64,000 nucleotides of DNA, taken from assembly GCA_900541865.1 (NCBI GenBank), contig UQLO01000010.1:9376-73375 (forward strand), in the 5' to 3' direction. Shown here piece by piece: positions 41,111 to 50,054 of this stretch. Origin of the DNA: an uncultured Porphyromonadaceae bacterium. Its GTDB lineage: Bacteria; Bacteroidota; Bacteroidia; Bacteroidales; Muribaculaceae. The position numbers and the translations under genes are program-made. Under the pieces are notes generated by a model. That model did not search any database, was not told where the DNA came from, and was given only the letters and a program-made list of their open reading frames with translations. Each line of letters begins with the position of its first letter. The first letter of the stretch is position 1.

Positions 41111-42550
41111 ATGAAAACAATGAAATTCAAAACACTGGCTGTCATGCTGATGGCGGCGGCTTGCGCCGTGCAGGCCTACGCGTTCGACGTTCCGATGAGT
41201 CTTGTGCCCACGCAGGAGGAATTCTCGCAGTTCACTATACGCGGCGGCATGAAAAACTGGGTAATCAGCACCGACTGCATGCTGTGCGAACAAAGCGGCA
41301 CCGTCAACAACAACGCCTGGGCGTTTATCCCGGTGACCATGAGCGCGGGCACCTACGAGGTCGCTCTGGAGATAAAATCAGGCAAAACGTGGACCGACCA
41401 GAAAATCGGAATCTTCCTGAGCCCCGAAGCAGATGCCGACGCCGATATGACTGCCATAAAGGATATCGTAACCGACAACACCGACTTTACGGCCTTCGCC
41501 GAAACCTTCACCACCGAAATGGAAGGCAACCTTTGGTTGGCCATACACTGCACCTCGGCCAAGTCGTCGGGCGGATGCTATGTGCGCAATATAACCCTTA
41601 GCGCCTCCACTCCGGCCGTCGTTCCCTCCGCGCCGGCAATAAGCAAAAGCGCAATAACCAATCTCGCATACACCGCAACGGTGACTATGCCCGAAGTCGA
41701 CACCAACGGCAACGCCCTCGAGGGCAACATGAGCCTGGTGGTGACTGTCGACGGCACCACCGAAGAGACGCGCACAGATCTGGCTCCCGGCACCGACGTC
41801 GACATTGCCCTCACCCTTGCCAAAGGTGAGCATACGATAGGCTACACGGCCGTTATGGGCGACTACTCCTCGGAAACAGTCTCCGAAGAAGTCGAAGCCA
41901 AAGAGCCGGTAGGCGAGACTCCCACCCTGCCGTTTATGATGGAGGCTTCGGCCGAGAATTTTGCCCGATGCCACACTATCGACGGCAACGGCGACGGCGA
42001 GAGCGGAAAGTTGAACGGCATATGGGCCTACAACGCCGACAAGAACGCTTTCCAGTATATGTACCACAGCCGCAACGCCGCCAACGACTGGTTCTTCCTT
42101 CCCTTGGTGAACTTCGAGCGAACCATCAAGGCCAAAATCTCTTTTGAAATCATGACAATGAGCTATACGGAGAATCTGGCCGTCTATCTCGGCCGCGAGC
42201 AGACAGCAGCGGCCATGACCATCCCCGTGGTCAAAAAAGAAGACTACTCGGCCGGCTCGTGGACGCCCATAGAGGTGGAAGTAGACCTTCCCGAGAGCAG
42301 TGAGCTGCCCAACAACTATACTCTGGGCTTCCATGCCTACAGCTCCGCCGACCAAGGCTACATATGGCTCAACAACATCAAAATCGAGAGCCTCGAGCAG
42401 ACCACCGGCATCGAAAACGTTTCTGCCGCTGCAGCCGACGCTCCCGTCGAGTACTTCGACCTCCGCGGCGTGCGAGTCGCCAACCCGCAGCCCGGCACGC
42501 TCGTTATCGTGCGCCAAGGTTCTTCCGCAACCAAAACCATTATCCGCTAA
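41111..42550 (+). CDS. Secreted protein with type IX-like sorting tail
   Basis: A 479-residue exported protein of unknown function. The signal peptide runs MKTMKFKTLAVMLMAAACAV to near YAF. Two similar jelly-roll-like halves are suggested by MSLVPTQEEFSQFTIRGG near the start and MMEASAENFARCHTIDGNGD near 280, with a fibronectin-like segment between (VPSAPAISKSAITNLAY). The tail VEYFDLRGVRVANPQPGTLV closely matches that of the secreted protein at 23082-24692. Probably cell-surface attached; ligand unknown. Confidence 0.75.
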   Translation: MKTMKFKTLAVMLMAAACAVQAYAFDVPMSLVPTQEEFSQFTIRGGMKNWVISTDCMLCEQSGTVNNNAWAFIPVTMSAGTYEVALEIKSGKTWTDQKIGIFLSPEADADADMTAIKDIVTDNTDFTAFAETFTTEMEGNLWLAIHCTSAKSSGGCYVRNITLSASTPAVVPSAPAISKSAITNLAYTATVTMPEVDTNGNALEGNMSLVVTVDGTTEETRTDLAPGTDVDIALTLAKGEHTIGYTAVMGDYSSETVSEEVEAKEPVGETPTLPFMMEASAENFARCHTIDGNGDGESGKLNGIWAYNADKNAFQYMYHSRNAANDWFFLPLVNFERTIKAKISFEIMTMSYTENLAVYLGREQTAAAMTIPVVKKEDYSAGSWTPIEVEVDLPESSELPNNYTLGFHAYSSADQGYIWLNNIKIESLEQTTGIENVSAAAADAPVEYFDLRGVRVANPQPGTLVIVRQGSSATKTIIR

Positions 42551-42564
42551 TATTCGCAATCTGA

Positions 42565-42600
42565 AAAGAGCGGCCCGGGCTGATGCTCGGGCCGCTCTTT
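42565..42600. terminator. Bidirectional terminator between convergent secreted-protein genes
   Basis: A 13-bp perfect stem (AAAGAGCGGCCCG with CGGGCCGCTCTTT), extendable inward by three pairs, bordered by A and T runs on both sides. It lies 14 bases after the plus-strand stop and 19 bases after the minus-strand stop, so it can serve both genes. Confidence 0.85.
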
Positions 42601-42619
42601 GTGTGAGGGGTGAGGGGAA

Positions 42620-43909
42620 TCAGAATGCGAGGATGGGACGGGCGTGGGCTTCGCCGTCGAACCAGTTGGCCATGCCTTCGAAGGCGGTGTTGCCGTTCAT
42701 GCCCAGGTTGAGAATCAGTCGGCTTTCGGAGTCATATCGGGTTGAGGTGCCTAGCGAAATCATTTCGGAGCCGGCCACGCCTTCGTCGGCGATTGTCATT
42801 TCGTCTTTGTCGGCGTCGGGGACGAGGGCGAAGACCTTCATAAATGCATCCAGAGGCACTTCGGTGCAAGTTGTGCTGCAGTAGTAAGTGAAGTCGGAGC
42901 TTGATGTGCGGATGGAGGCGAGGTATTCGGCCACGGAGCCGCCGCAGAAGTTAGCCACGCAGTCCCAAACCTGGCCTACAGCGGGTATGAACCAGCCGCT
43001 GGTGCCTTCGGGGGCAGCCACGGGGTAGCCGGTGGTGCCGTAGTAGAACATGGGGATGTCTTCGCTGAGGTAGGCCGGGTCGTTGGCGGCAATGAGTTTC
43101 TGGGTTTCCTCGCGGCCGTTGATGCGCTGGAAGCAGCTGGAAGCTATTTTGGCCACTTTGTTGACTTCTACCTTGATGTAAGAAGGCGTATTGGCGGCGG
43201 TGAACCAAACTGATTCGGGATATTTGGCAAAGTTGGCCTTCTTGGGGTCCTGAATGTTTTTGCAGCCAATCACGTAGCCGTGGGTGAATCCGTCGGCCTT
43301 GTCGGCGGCATCCATGCGGTCGGGGTCGGTGCAGAACACGATGCCTACCACAGTCTTACCCTCGATGGGCGCGGGTTTTTCGTCGGCCCACACGGCGTTT
43401 GTGCCGTCGGGGTTCATGCTGATGAGTCCGCCGTCGCTCCAGGTTCCGTCGCTATAGAAGTAGTCGCCGACTTTGGGTGCGGGCAGGTCGGACACGGTGG
43501 TGACGGTGATAGAGGTAGCTTCGCCGGCGATGCCGTAGATGTCGGCCGGTGTGGCCGTCACTTCGTAGGTAGTGCCGGGTTCGAGGTCGCCGAAAACGAC
43601 TTCGGCGGCTCCGGCATAGCTTGCGGGCTCGGCCTCGCTGCCGGCCAAAGCCAGGGTATAGGATGCACATCCGGCACCGGGTTCGGCGACGATGGTGAAT
43701 GAAGTCTGTCCCAGAGCGCCTTCCTTGACGGAGAGGGCAACAGTAAGGTCGCTGACTTCGTCGAAGTCGACGTAGTCGACCTCGCCGAGGGCGAGGACGG
43801 TGGTCTGACCCGAGGTAGTGTGCACGATAAGGCGGTTGGGGTGGTCGACGCTTGCGGAGGCCCCGAGGGCGGCAGCGGCAACGGTGAGGGCGAGTATATA
43901 TTTTTTCAT
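42620..43909 (-). CDS. Secreted protein, FISUMP-like C-terminal half
   Basis: A 429-residue exported protein. The signal peptide is MKKYILALTVAAAALGASA. A short N-terminal module, RLIVHTTSGQTTVLALGEVD, is shared with the next gene in the operon. Residues about 55-145 look like a fibronectin type III domain (SFTIVAEPGAGCASYTLAL, LEPGTTYEVTATPAD). The remainder (VGDYFYSDGTWSDGG, GKTVVGIVFCTDPDR, GWFIPAVGQVWDCVANF) resembles the Fibrobacter succinogenes major-domain/DUF1566 type, possibly glycan-binding. No sorting tail is seen. It lies 24 bases after the 43934 gene. Confidence 0.75.
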   Translation of the reverse strand: MKKYILALTVAAAALGASASVDHPNRLIVHTTSGQTTVLALGEVDYVDFDEVSDLTVALSVKEGALGQTSFTIVAEPGAGCASYTLALAGSEAEPASYAGAAEVVFGDLEPGTTYEVTATPADIYGIAGEATSITVTTVSDLPAPKVGDYFYSDGTWSDGGLISMNPDGTNAVWADEKPAPIEGKTVVGIVFCTDPDRMDAADKADGFTHGYVIGCKNIQDPKKANFAKYPESVWFTAANTPSYIKVEVNKVAKIASSCFQRINGREETQKLIAANDPAYLSEDIPMFYYGTTGYPVAAPEGTSGWFIPAVGQVWDCVANFCGGSVAEYLASIRTSSSDFTYYCSTTCTEVPLDAFMKVFALVPDADKDEMTIADEGVAGSEMISLGTSTRYDSESRLILNLGMNGNTAFEGMANWFDGEAHARPILAF

Positions 43910-43933
43910 TGCGTATTCCTTGTTTGTGTTGAA

Positions 43934-44416
43934 TTAGTTTTTGAAGAATTTAGCGGAGCCGAGCCCGGCCTTGACCAGGTAGAGGCCGGCGGGGAGAGCC
44001 GACACGGAGATTTGGCCGCCGTCGTAGTCGGGGATGCTGACTATGCACTCTCCGGCGGTGTTGTAGATGCGGATACCGTCGGCGCCGACTTGGCCGGAAA
44101 CGACGATATATTCAGTGGCCGGGCTGGGGAATGCGCGCACAGAGGTCGGGGCGGCCTCGGGGGCGACGACTCCGGTCTGGGTGCCTTCGTAGTCTACGGC
44201 GATTTTTTCGACTTCGCCGTAGGGGAAGTACTCTGTGGTGCCGGCGAAGGCCGGGCGCAGCTCAATGCCGGAGGAGGTGAAGGCCAGCCGGTCGAGCTCG
44301 CGGACACGGGCCACGTGCTTGCTGCCGTCGGTGCGGTGCACAACAAGCTGCGGGTCTTCCGCGCTCACCGACAAGGCGACGGCTCCGAGCGCAAATAGTA
44401 AAAGTAGTTTCTTCAT
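43934..44416 (-). CDS. Small secreted protein, almost entirely sorting domain
   Basis: A 160-residue exported protein. With the ATG at 44416 the signal peptide is MKKLLLLFALGAVALSVSA; the longer frame upstream runs through the promoter. After it comes QLVVHRTDGSKHVARVRELD, the same module as in the neighbouring gene, then from about residue 90 a type A sorting domain (TSVRAFPSPATEYIVVSG, IRIYNTAGECI, LPAGLYLVKAG). There is hardly any cargo domain, so it may be a small surface protein or a remnant. It heads a two-gene operon with 42620-43909. Confidence 0.75.
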   Translation of the reverse strand: MKKLLLLFALGAVALSVSAEDPQLVVHRTDGSKHVARVRELDRLAFTSSGIELRPAFAGTTEYFPYGEVEKIAVDYEGTQTGVVAPEAAPTSVRAFPSPATEYIVVSGQVGADGIRIYNTAGECIVSIPDYDGGQISVSALPAGLYLVKAGLGSAKFFKN

Positions 44417-44496
44417 ATTGAAAATCTGTGATAAAATATTGAAGGATGATGGGGTTTTAACGGTCGTCGTGGGGAACGATACGAATATTACACTCG

Positions 44497-44527
44497 CAAA
44501 GTAACGACCTTTTTCTTGAATTTCAAA
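44497..44527 (-). promoter_or_regulatory. Promoter for the two-gene secreted-protein operon
   Basis: Minus-strand -33 TTTG at 44524-44527 and a -7 TTACTTTG at 44497-44504 (one mismatch to TAnnTTTG) with a 19-base spacer. The leader to the ATG at 44416 is about 75 bases. The rest of the 301-base gap to coaX is AT-rich and shows no gene. Confidence 0.6.
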
Positions 44528-44701
44528 ATTTTTTACAATGTTTTTATAGCTAAATGATGAATTTTGTAGCATTGCGATGAATACTGCAAAAAGAACACGC
44601 CGGCCCCTCAAAGTGTTCGCCGCGCAGCGAAAAAATTTTTTTCCGGCCGCCTCCGCGCGTTAATAAATAGTAAAAACGGGCGCCAATTGGCAATGTTTTA
44701 G

Positions 44702-44709
44702 TAAATTTG
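44702..44709 (+). promoter_or_regulatory. -7 box for coaX, implying a near-leaderless mRNA
   Basis: TAAATTTG ends nine bases before the coaX ATG at 44718. Transcription normally starts about five to seven bases after this box, so only two to four bases would precede the start codon. No exact -33 TTTG is seen at the right spacing. Confidence 0.55.
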
Positions 44710-44717
44710 CCGTCGCG

Positions 44718-45461
44718 ATGGAAGTATACCTGACCATAGACCGGGGCAACACGGCTATCAAAGCCGCCATCTGGGGGCCCGACGGCACGCTGCTTCGCAA
44801 CAACGTGAGCTTCGACGGCACTTCGGCCGCCGACCTTGCCCGCGCGCTCCTTGCTGAGGGCGAGCGCATTAAGTCGGTAGGCTACTGCTCGGTGGTATCA
44901 TCGGCGCGGAGCGCCGACCTGGAGGGCCTCTCCGCGCTGGGCGCCACTGTGCTCAACGTCGACGGCCGCACGCCCCTGCCGATGCGCATATGCTACACCG
45001 GTGTCGACACCCTTGGTGCCGACCGCATCGCCGCCGCCGCCGGCGCCATGGCATACGCCGCCGGCCGTGCGGTGCTGGTTGCCGACATAGGCACTGCCGT
45101 GACCTACGACTTTGTCGATGCCGCCGGCCGCTACCTTGGCGGCAACATCGCTCCGGGCATCAGCATGCGCCTTCACGCGCTGCATGCCCACACTTCGGCC
45201 CTGCCGAGCGTAGACCCCAAGGGCTATGCCCCGGTATGGGGCTCGACAACGGAGCAGGCGCTGCGCAGCGGCACTCTCCGCGGCGTTGCCGCCGAGCTCG
45301 AATACTACCGCCGCCGGGCCGGAGAGGACGCCGTGCTGGTGCTCACCGGCGGCAGCGTGCCCATCCTCGCGGGCGCGCACGTTTTTGACTTTGAATATAT
45401 CCACGACCCTTGCCTTGTGCACCGCGGTCTTTACAGCATCCTACGATACAATGAACGTTAA
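44718..45461 (+). CDS. coaX: Type III pantothenate kinase
   Basis: Phosphorylates pantothenate, the first step of CoA synthesis. The ASKHA-fold ATP site opens with LTIDRGNTAIK (D8) and continues with VADIGTAVTYD; GGNIAPGISMRL is the hallmark of CoaX and separates it from CoaA and PanK-II. The length of 247 residues is normal. It begins the plus-strand operon running to ribF, and the 3' end overlaps the next gene by 11 bases. Its -7 box is so close to the ATG that the mRNA may be leaderless. Confidence 0.95.
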   Translation: MEVYLTIDRGNTAIKAAIWGPDGTLLRNNVSFDGTSAADLARALLAEGERIKSVGYCSVVSSARSADLEGLSALGATVLNVDGRTPLPMRICYTGVDTLGADRIAAAAGAMAYAAGRAVLVADIGTAVTYDFVDAAGRYLGGNIAPGISMRLHALHAHTSALPSVDPKGYAPVWGSTTEQALRSGTLRGVAAELEYYRRRAGEDAVLVLTGGSVPILAGAHVFDFEYIHDPCLVHRGLYSILRYNER

Positions 45462-46722
45462 AAGGCTTCTTGCAGCCATTGCAATCATCACTGCCGCCGT
45501 CGCAGCCATGGCCCAGAACGGCACCATGACTCCCTACTCCCGCTATGCTTACGGTATGCTCGGCGACCACGCCACCGGCGCCCAGCGCGCCATGGGCGGT
45601 GTGGGCTACGCCATGAGTTCGGGGCGCCAGATAAACGCTATGAACCCCGCCAGCTATGCCGCCATCGACACTCTCACCTTCCTGTTCGACATCGGCATAG
45701 ACCTCACCTTCCTCAACCAGAACGAGGGCGAGGGCGAAGCCCGCATCAAGGACAGCAAGTTCGGCGGCGGACTGGACTACGTCACCATGCAGTTCCCGCT
45801 GGGTCGCTACATGGGTGCCTCCATCGGTCTGCTGCCCTACTCTTCGGTAGGCTACGCCTTCGGCAGCAAAATCGACAACGGCATCGACAGCCGCCAGGGC
45901 TCCGGCTCGCTCAATGAGTTCTATGTCGGCATCGCCGGCCGGCCCTTCAAGGGCTTCAGCGTGGGCGCCAACATCAGCTACCTCTTCGGCACCATCCTCA
46001 ACGACACCTACGGCTACCTCACCACCGGCGGCAGCTCGCTCTTCCAGAACCAGATGCAGGTGCGCGACTACCACCTAAACTTCGGCCTGCAGTACGGCGT
46101 GACCGTCAACCGCCACGACCGTCTCACGCTCGGTCTCACCTACAGCCCGGCCAAGACGCTGCTCGGCACGGCTCAGACCGTGGTGGTCGTCAACGACGGC
46201 ACCAACCAGACCAGCACCGTCGAGGACCATCATTCGCTACGCGACAACTACTCGCTGCCCGAAACGTGGGGCGCCGGCATCAGCTACAACTTCAACCGCC
46301 GTCTCACCGTGGAATTCGACTTCACCTACCAGCCCTGGGCAAAGGCTAAATACCGCGGCTACGAGAAAACGCCGACCACATTCAAGTTCGCCGACCGGAC
46401 AAAGTATGCCGTCGGCCTGGAGTATCAACCCGACCTGAGAGGCGGCTACTTCAAGCGCATGCGATACCGCGTGGGTGCGTCGTACAACAACGACTACCTC
46501 TCCATTCTGGGCAAAAACGACTCTTTCAACCGCCTCAAGGAGTGGTCGCTGACGGCCGGCTTCGGGTTCCCCGTACCGACGCTCAAGACTATCGTCAACC
46601 TCGGTCTGGAGTACAAGCGTCGCGCCGCTCATCCCGACCCGCTCATCCGCGAGAACTACTTCAACATCGTCATCGGCGTGAACTTCAACGAGATGTGGTT
46701 CCGCCAGAGCAAAATCTACTAA
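45451..46722 (+). CDS. Outer-membrane beta-barrel protein (FadL/OmpP1-like)
   Basis: A 423-residue exported barrel protein: signal peptide MNVKRLLAAIAIITAAVAAMA, then TPYSRYAYGMLGDHATGAQR and MGGVGYAMSSGRQINAMNPA, a conserved Bacteroidetes start reminiscent of FadL/PorV-type proteins. Many amphipathic strands follow and the last residues are MWFRQSKIY with a terminal aromatic residue. The start overlaps coaX by 11 bases. A coaX, barrel protein, lptC order recurs in Bacteroidetes, but the cargo is not known. Confidence 0.85.
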   Translation: MNVKRLLAAIAIITAAVAAMAQNGTMTPYSRYAYGMLGDHATGAQRAMGGVGYAMSSGRQINAMNPASYAAIDTLTFLFDIGIDLTFLNQNEGEGEARIKDSKFGGGLDYVTMQFPLGRYMGASIGLLPYSSVGYAFGSKIDNGIDSRQGSGSLNEFYVGIAGRPFKGFSVGANISYLFGTILNDTYGYLTTGGSSLFQNQMQVRDYHLNFGLQYGVTVNRHDRLTLGLTYSPAKTLLGTAQTVVVVNDGTNQTSTVEDHHSLRDNYSLPETWGAGISYNFNRRLTVEFDFTYQPWAKAKYRGYEKTPTTFKFADRTKYAVGLEYQPDLRGGYFKRMRYRVGASYNNDYLSILGKNDSFNRLKEWSLTAGFGFPVPTLKTIVNLGLEYKRRAAHPDPLIRENYFNIVIGVNFNEMWFRQSKIY

Positions 46723-46745
46723 TATACTCGCGCCCGCACGGCACT

Positions 46746-47444
46746 ATGGCTTCCCGCTCTTCCTACGGCACTATGCGCCTGCTGCCCGCTGCGGCGGTGG
46801 CTTTGGCCTTGCTGGGTTCGTGCGGCGGCGACGAGAACCACTACGTGCCCAATATGGGCGACGGCACCACGGTGCCCACCATGGCGACCACCGACGTCGA
46901 AACCCTCATCAGCGACTCCGGCTACACGCGATATAAGGTGGTGGCGCCTCTGTGGCAGATGTTCGAGGACTGCGAAAACCCCTACTGGCGCTTCCCCGAC
47001 GGCCTATATCTTGAGCAGTACGACCTGGACATGCGGCCAGAGAGTCACGTGGAGTGCGACTCGGCCATTTACTTCTCGCGCGAGCGCCTATGGCGCCTCG
47101 ACGGCACCGTCACTATGGTCAATACGCTGCGCGACAGCTTTCTGACTCAGCAGCTCTACTGGAATCAGCTCACCAAGAAGATGTACAGCGATTCCTTTAT
47201 CCACATCGTTCGCTCCGACCGCATCATCGAGGGCTACGGCTTCGAGAGCGACCAGAGCATGACTTCCTACACCGTGCACCGCCCCACGGCCATTCTGCCG
47301 GCCGAACGGGGCAGCGGCCGCGCAGACACCGTGGCGCCGGCCGACACCGTGCTGCCGGACACCGCCGCATCGCGGCCACGCCGACAAAACCCCTCGGGGC
47401 GACGGCGCATGGCGGCGCAGCAGCCCGAAGTGCTTGCACAATAA
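46746..47444 (+). CDS. lptC: LPS export protein LptC
   Basis: Periplasmic part of the Lpt bridge that receives lipopolysaccharide from LptB2FG. The sequence begins with a lipoprotein signal (LALLGSCGGD, C26) instead of the membrane helix of E. coli LptC. Conserved segments are TTDVETLISDSGYTRYKV, FPDGLYLEQYDLD, LWRLDGTVTMVNTLRD, KKMYSDSFIHIV and IIEGYGFESDQSMTSYTV. A basic, proline-rich tail of about 50 residues (RPRRQNPSGRRR) follows the beta-jellyroll and is unusual. The ATG at 46773 is an alternative start. Confidence 0.88.
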   Translation: MASRSSYGTMRLLPAAAVALALLGSCGGDENHYVPNMGDGTTVPTMATTDVETLISDSGYTRYKVVAPLWQMFEDCENPYWRFPDGLYLEQYDLDMRPESHVECDSAIYFSRERLWRLDGTVTMVNTLRDSFLTQQLYWNQLTKKMYSDSFIHIVRSDRIIEGYGFESDQSMTSYTVHRPTAILPAERGSGRADTVAPADTVLPDTAASRPRRQNPSGRRRMAAQQPEVLAQ

Positions 47445-47483
47445 GCCCTCAACCCTCTCAGATTAACCCAAAAACTTACACGC

Positions 47484-48776
47484 TTGGAAACCTGGATAAT
47501 AATAACAGTAGTATCGCTTCTGCTCTCGGCCCTCTTCTCGGGCTGCGAGATGGCCTTTGTCACCGGCGACCGCGTGCGCGTGGAGCTCGACAGCAAGCGT
47601 GGCGGCCCGATAGGCGCCATCATACGCCGATTCTACTCCAACTCGGAGCTGTTCATATCCACCATTCTGGTGGGCAACAACGTGGTGCTGGTTATCTACG
47701 GTATGGGGGCGGCCATGCTTCTGGAGCCCTATCTGCGCATGGTGTGGGCCAACGAAGCCTTCGTGCTCATTGCCCAGACGCTGATTTCGACTTTGGTTAT
47801 CCTCTTCACCGGCGAGTTCTTCCCCAAAACCATCTTCGGCATCAACCCCAACAGCTCGCTGAAGATTTTCGCTATACCGGTCTACATTTTCTACGTTGTG
47901 CTCTACCCCGTTTCGGTGTTCACAGCGTGGCTCTCGCGCATGCTCATGCGCCTTGCCGGCGTCAAAGACCGCAACAAACCCCTGCACCTCATCTCTATGG
48001 GCGACCTCAACGACTACATCGAGGAGAGCATCGACGACCTCGAGGAAAAGCAGCAGACGGTCGAAAACGAAGTGAAAATTTTCCGCAACGCTCTGGACTT
48101 CAGCTCCACCCACGTTCGCGACTGCATGATACCGCGCAACGAGATAGTTGCCGTAAACATCGACGGCACCACCCGCGACGACCTCGCGGCACTCTTCATC
48201 ACCTCCGGGCGCTCCAAAATCATCGTTTACCGCACCGACATCGATTCTATTTTGGGTTATATCCACGTCAGCGAGCTCTTTGATCCGGCCAAGGACTGGC
48301 GCGAGCACATCAAACCCGTGCTCTACGCTCCCGAAAACCTGATGGCCAACACTATGATGCGGCGCCTGCTGCAGCAGAAACGCTCCATAGCCATCGTGGT
48401 CGACGAGTTCGGTGGCACCGCCGGCATGCTCACTCTGGAGGATCTTATGGAGGAAATATGCGGAAACATCGAGGACGAGCATGACACCACGCGCCTTACG
48501 GCCAAGAAAGTGGCCGACGGCGTCTTCGAGTTCTCCGGACGGTGCGAGATTGCGGAAATCAACGAGCGTTTCGACCTTGAGATTCCCGAGGACGACGCCT
48601 ACCAGACACTGGCAGGGTATATACTCCACACCACCGGCACAATTCCCGCACAAGGACAGACGGTTATGGAGGGCAAATACCGCTTCGACATACTCCGCAA
48701 GAGCGCAAACCGCCTTGAGCTTATCCGACTCAGCCTCGCACTGCCGGAAGAGGGCCGAACTGACCAAAAAGACTGA
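47484..48776 (+). CDS. CNNM/CorC (hemolysin C) family membrane protein
   Basis: A 430-residue paralogue of the gldE product: DUF21 membrane domain (LLSALFSGCEMAFVTGDR, helices to about 150), CBS pair (about 205-325, with CMIPRNEIVAVNID and VVDEFGGTAGMLTLEDLMEE), and a C-terminal CorC/HlyC domain. Members affect magnesium/cobalt efflux; the old hemolysin name reflects a weak link. The start is TTG at 47484, giving METWIIITVV. It lies 39 bases after lptC and four before the FNT gene. Confidence 0.9.
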   Translation: METWIIITVVSLLLSALFSGCEMAFVTGDRVRVELDSKRGGPIGAIIRRFYSNSELFISTILVGNNVVLVIYGMGAAMLLEPYLRMVWANEAFVLIAQTLISTLVILFTGEFFPKTIFGINPNSSLKIFAIPVYIFYVVLYPVSVFTAWLSRMLMRLAGVKDRNKPLHLISMGDLNDYIEESIDDLEEKQQTVENEVKIFRNALDFSSTHVRDCMIPRNEIVAVNIDGTTRDDLAALFITSGRSKIIVYRTDIDSILGYIHVSELFDPAKDWREHIKPVLYAPENLMANTMMRRLLQQKRSIAIVVDEFGGTAGMLTLEDLMEEICGNIEDEHDTTRLTAKKVADGVFEFSGRCEIAEINERFDLEIPEDDAYQTLAGYILHTTGTIPAQGQTVMEGKYRFDILRKSANRLELIRLSLALPEEGRTDQKD

Positions 48777-48780
48777 CACT

Positions 48781-49443
48781 ATGGAACTTGCAACCACCTC
48801 AGCCTCCGCTTCGCAGTCGACGGCAGCCCGCGCGGCCGTCTTCGCCGCCTCCTCGCTGGGCGCCGGTGCCTGCATAGGCATCGCCGCAATGACATATCTC
48901 CGCCTCGGCGGCCTTGAGGGCTGCGTGCTCTTTGCCTTCGGGCTTATGGCGGTGGTGTTCTTCGACTTGCGTCTTTTCACCGGGCGCAGCCAGTTCGCAT
49001 GGGGGCGACCAGACCCCGCCGACCCGCGTGCCTTGGGCTACGGCGCCTTAGCCGCTATGCTGCTGCTCAACATAGCGGGCTGCGCGGCCATGACGCTCAT
49101 CGCCGACAGCGCCGCCTGGGCCATAGACCCATCGACGATAGTGATGAAACGGCTGAACGACGGCGCCCTGCTCAGCGGCCTCCGCGCCATTCCCTGCGGA
49201 TTCATCATGACACTGGCCGTGCGCTCTGCCAAGGCCGGCACATGGTGGCCACTGCTCTTCGGGGTGCCCACTTTCATTCTCTGCGGATTTCCTCACTGCG
49301 TGGCCGACGTGTTCTACTACGCCGCCGCCCCGGCGCCTCTGATTGATATGCCTGCCCGCATGACCATGGTCTATCTCTCCACGGTGGTCGGCAACTACCT
49401 GGGCTGCAACATATACCGTGCTTTCAAAACCTCAGCTTTATGA
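48781..49443 (+). CDS. Formate/nitrite transporter family (FNT) channel
   Basis: A 220-residue protein with six membrane helices, the size and topology of the pentameric FNT channels for formate, nitrite or hydrosulfide. Supporting segments are SSLGAGACIGIAAMTYL (helix 1), NIAGCAAMTLIADS and LSGLRAIPCGFIMTLAV near the pore loop, and FGVPTFILCGFPHCVADV. The usual pore-lining histidine is plausibly in that last segment. It overlaps the HAD gene in ATGA. No metabolic partner is near, so the anion is unknown. Confidence 0.8.
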   Translation: MELATTSASASQSTAARAAVFAASSLGAGACIGIAAMTYLRLGGLEGCVLFAFGLMAVVFFDLRLFTGRSQFAWGRPDPADPRALGYGALAAMLLLNIAGCAAMTLIADSAAWAIDPSTIVMKRLNDGALLSGLRAIPCGFIMTLAVRSAKAGTWWPLLFGVPTFILCGFPHCVADVFYYAAAPAPLIDMPARMTMVYLSTVVGNYLGCNIYRAFKTSAL

Positions 49444-50054
49444 TTAAAAACCTGCTTTTCGACCTTGGAGGCGTGATTATCGACATAGAACGCGAGCGCT
49501 GCGTACGCGCCTTTGAGGCTCTCGGCCTCGAGCAAGCCGACTCCTACTTCGGCGACTATGCCCAAACCGGCGTCTTCATGCAGATTGAGGACGGAAGCAT
49601 CAACGAGGACCAGTTCCACAACTATCTTCGTCACCGCTTGCCCTCGGGCACCACAAACGCCCAAATAGACGAGGCCTTTCAGCGCTTCATCGTCGGCATC
49701 CCCGTACACCGCCTGCAGGCTCTGCGCCGGCTCCGCGAGCAAGGCTACAAAATCTATCTAATCAGCAACACCAACCCCATAATGTGGAACGGCATCATCG
49801 ATTCCGAGTTCCGCAAAGAGGGTCTGACGCGCGAGGACTATTTCGACGGCATGATAACCTCCTTCGAAGCCAAATCGGCCAAGCCCGACACCGAAATCTT
49901 CCTCAAACTTCATCAGAAATACCATATCCGGCCGGCAGAAACGCTGTTTTTCGACGACTCCCGCGCCAACACAGAGGCCGGACGCAGTCTCGGCCTGCAC
50001 GTTGCCCTGGTCAAGCCCGGCACGGAGTTCACAGACTATCTTCCGGCCGAATGA
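49440..50054 (+). CDS. HAD-family phosphatase, YihX-like
   Basis: A 204-residue HAD subfamily IA hydrolase. Motif I is LLFDLGGVII with nucleophile D8; the usual second aspartate is Gly10, as in the YihX group. Motif II is IYLISNTNPIMW, motif III lysine is in AKSAKPDTEIF, and motif IV is LFFDDSRANTEAG. The small helical cap lies between about 20 and 95. YihX-type enzymes act on sugar phosphates such as glucose-1-phosphate or on FMN. Linkage by ATGA overlap to ribF would suit a flavin phosphatase, but that is inference. Confidence 0.88.
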   Translation: MIKNLLFDLGGVIIDIERERCVRAFEALGLEQADSYFGDYAQTGVFMQIEDGSINEDQFHNYLRHRLPSGTTNAQIDEAFQRFIVGIPVHRLQALRRLREQGYKIYLISNTNPIMWNGIIDSEFRKEGLTREDYFDGMITSFEAKSAKPDTEIFLKLHQKYHIRPAETLFFDDSRANTEAGRSLGLHVALVKPGTEFTDYLPAE

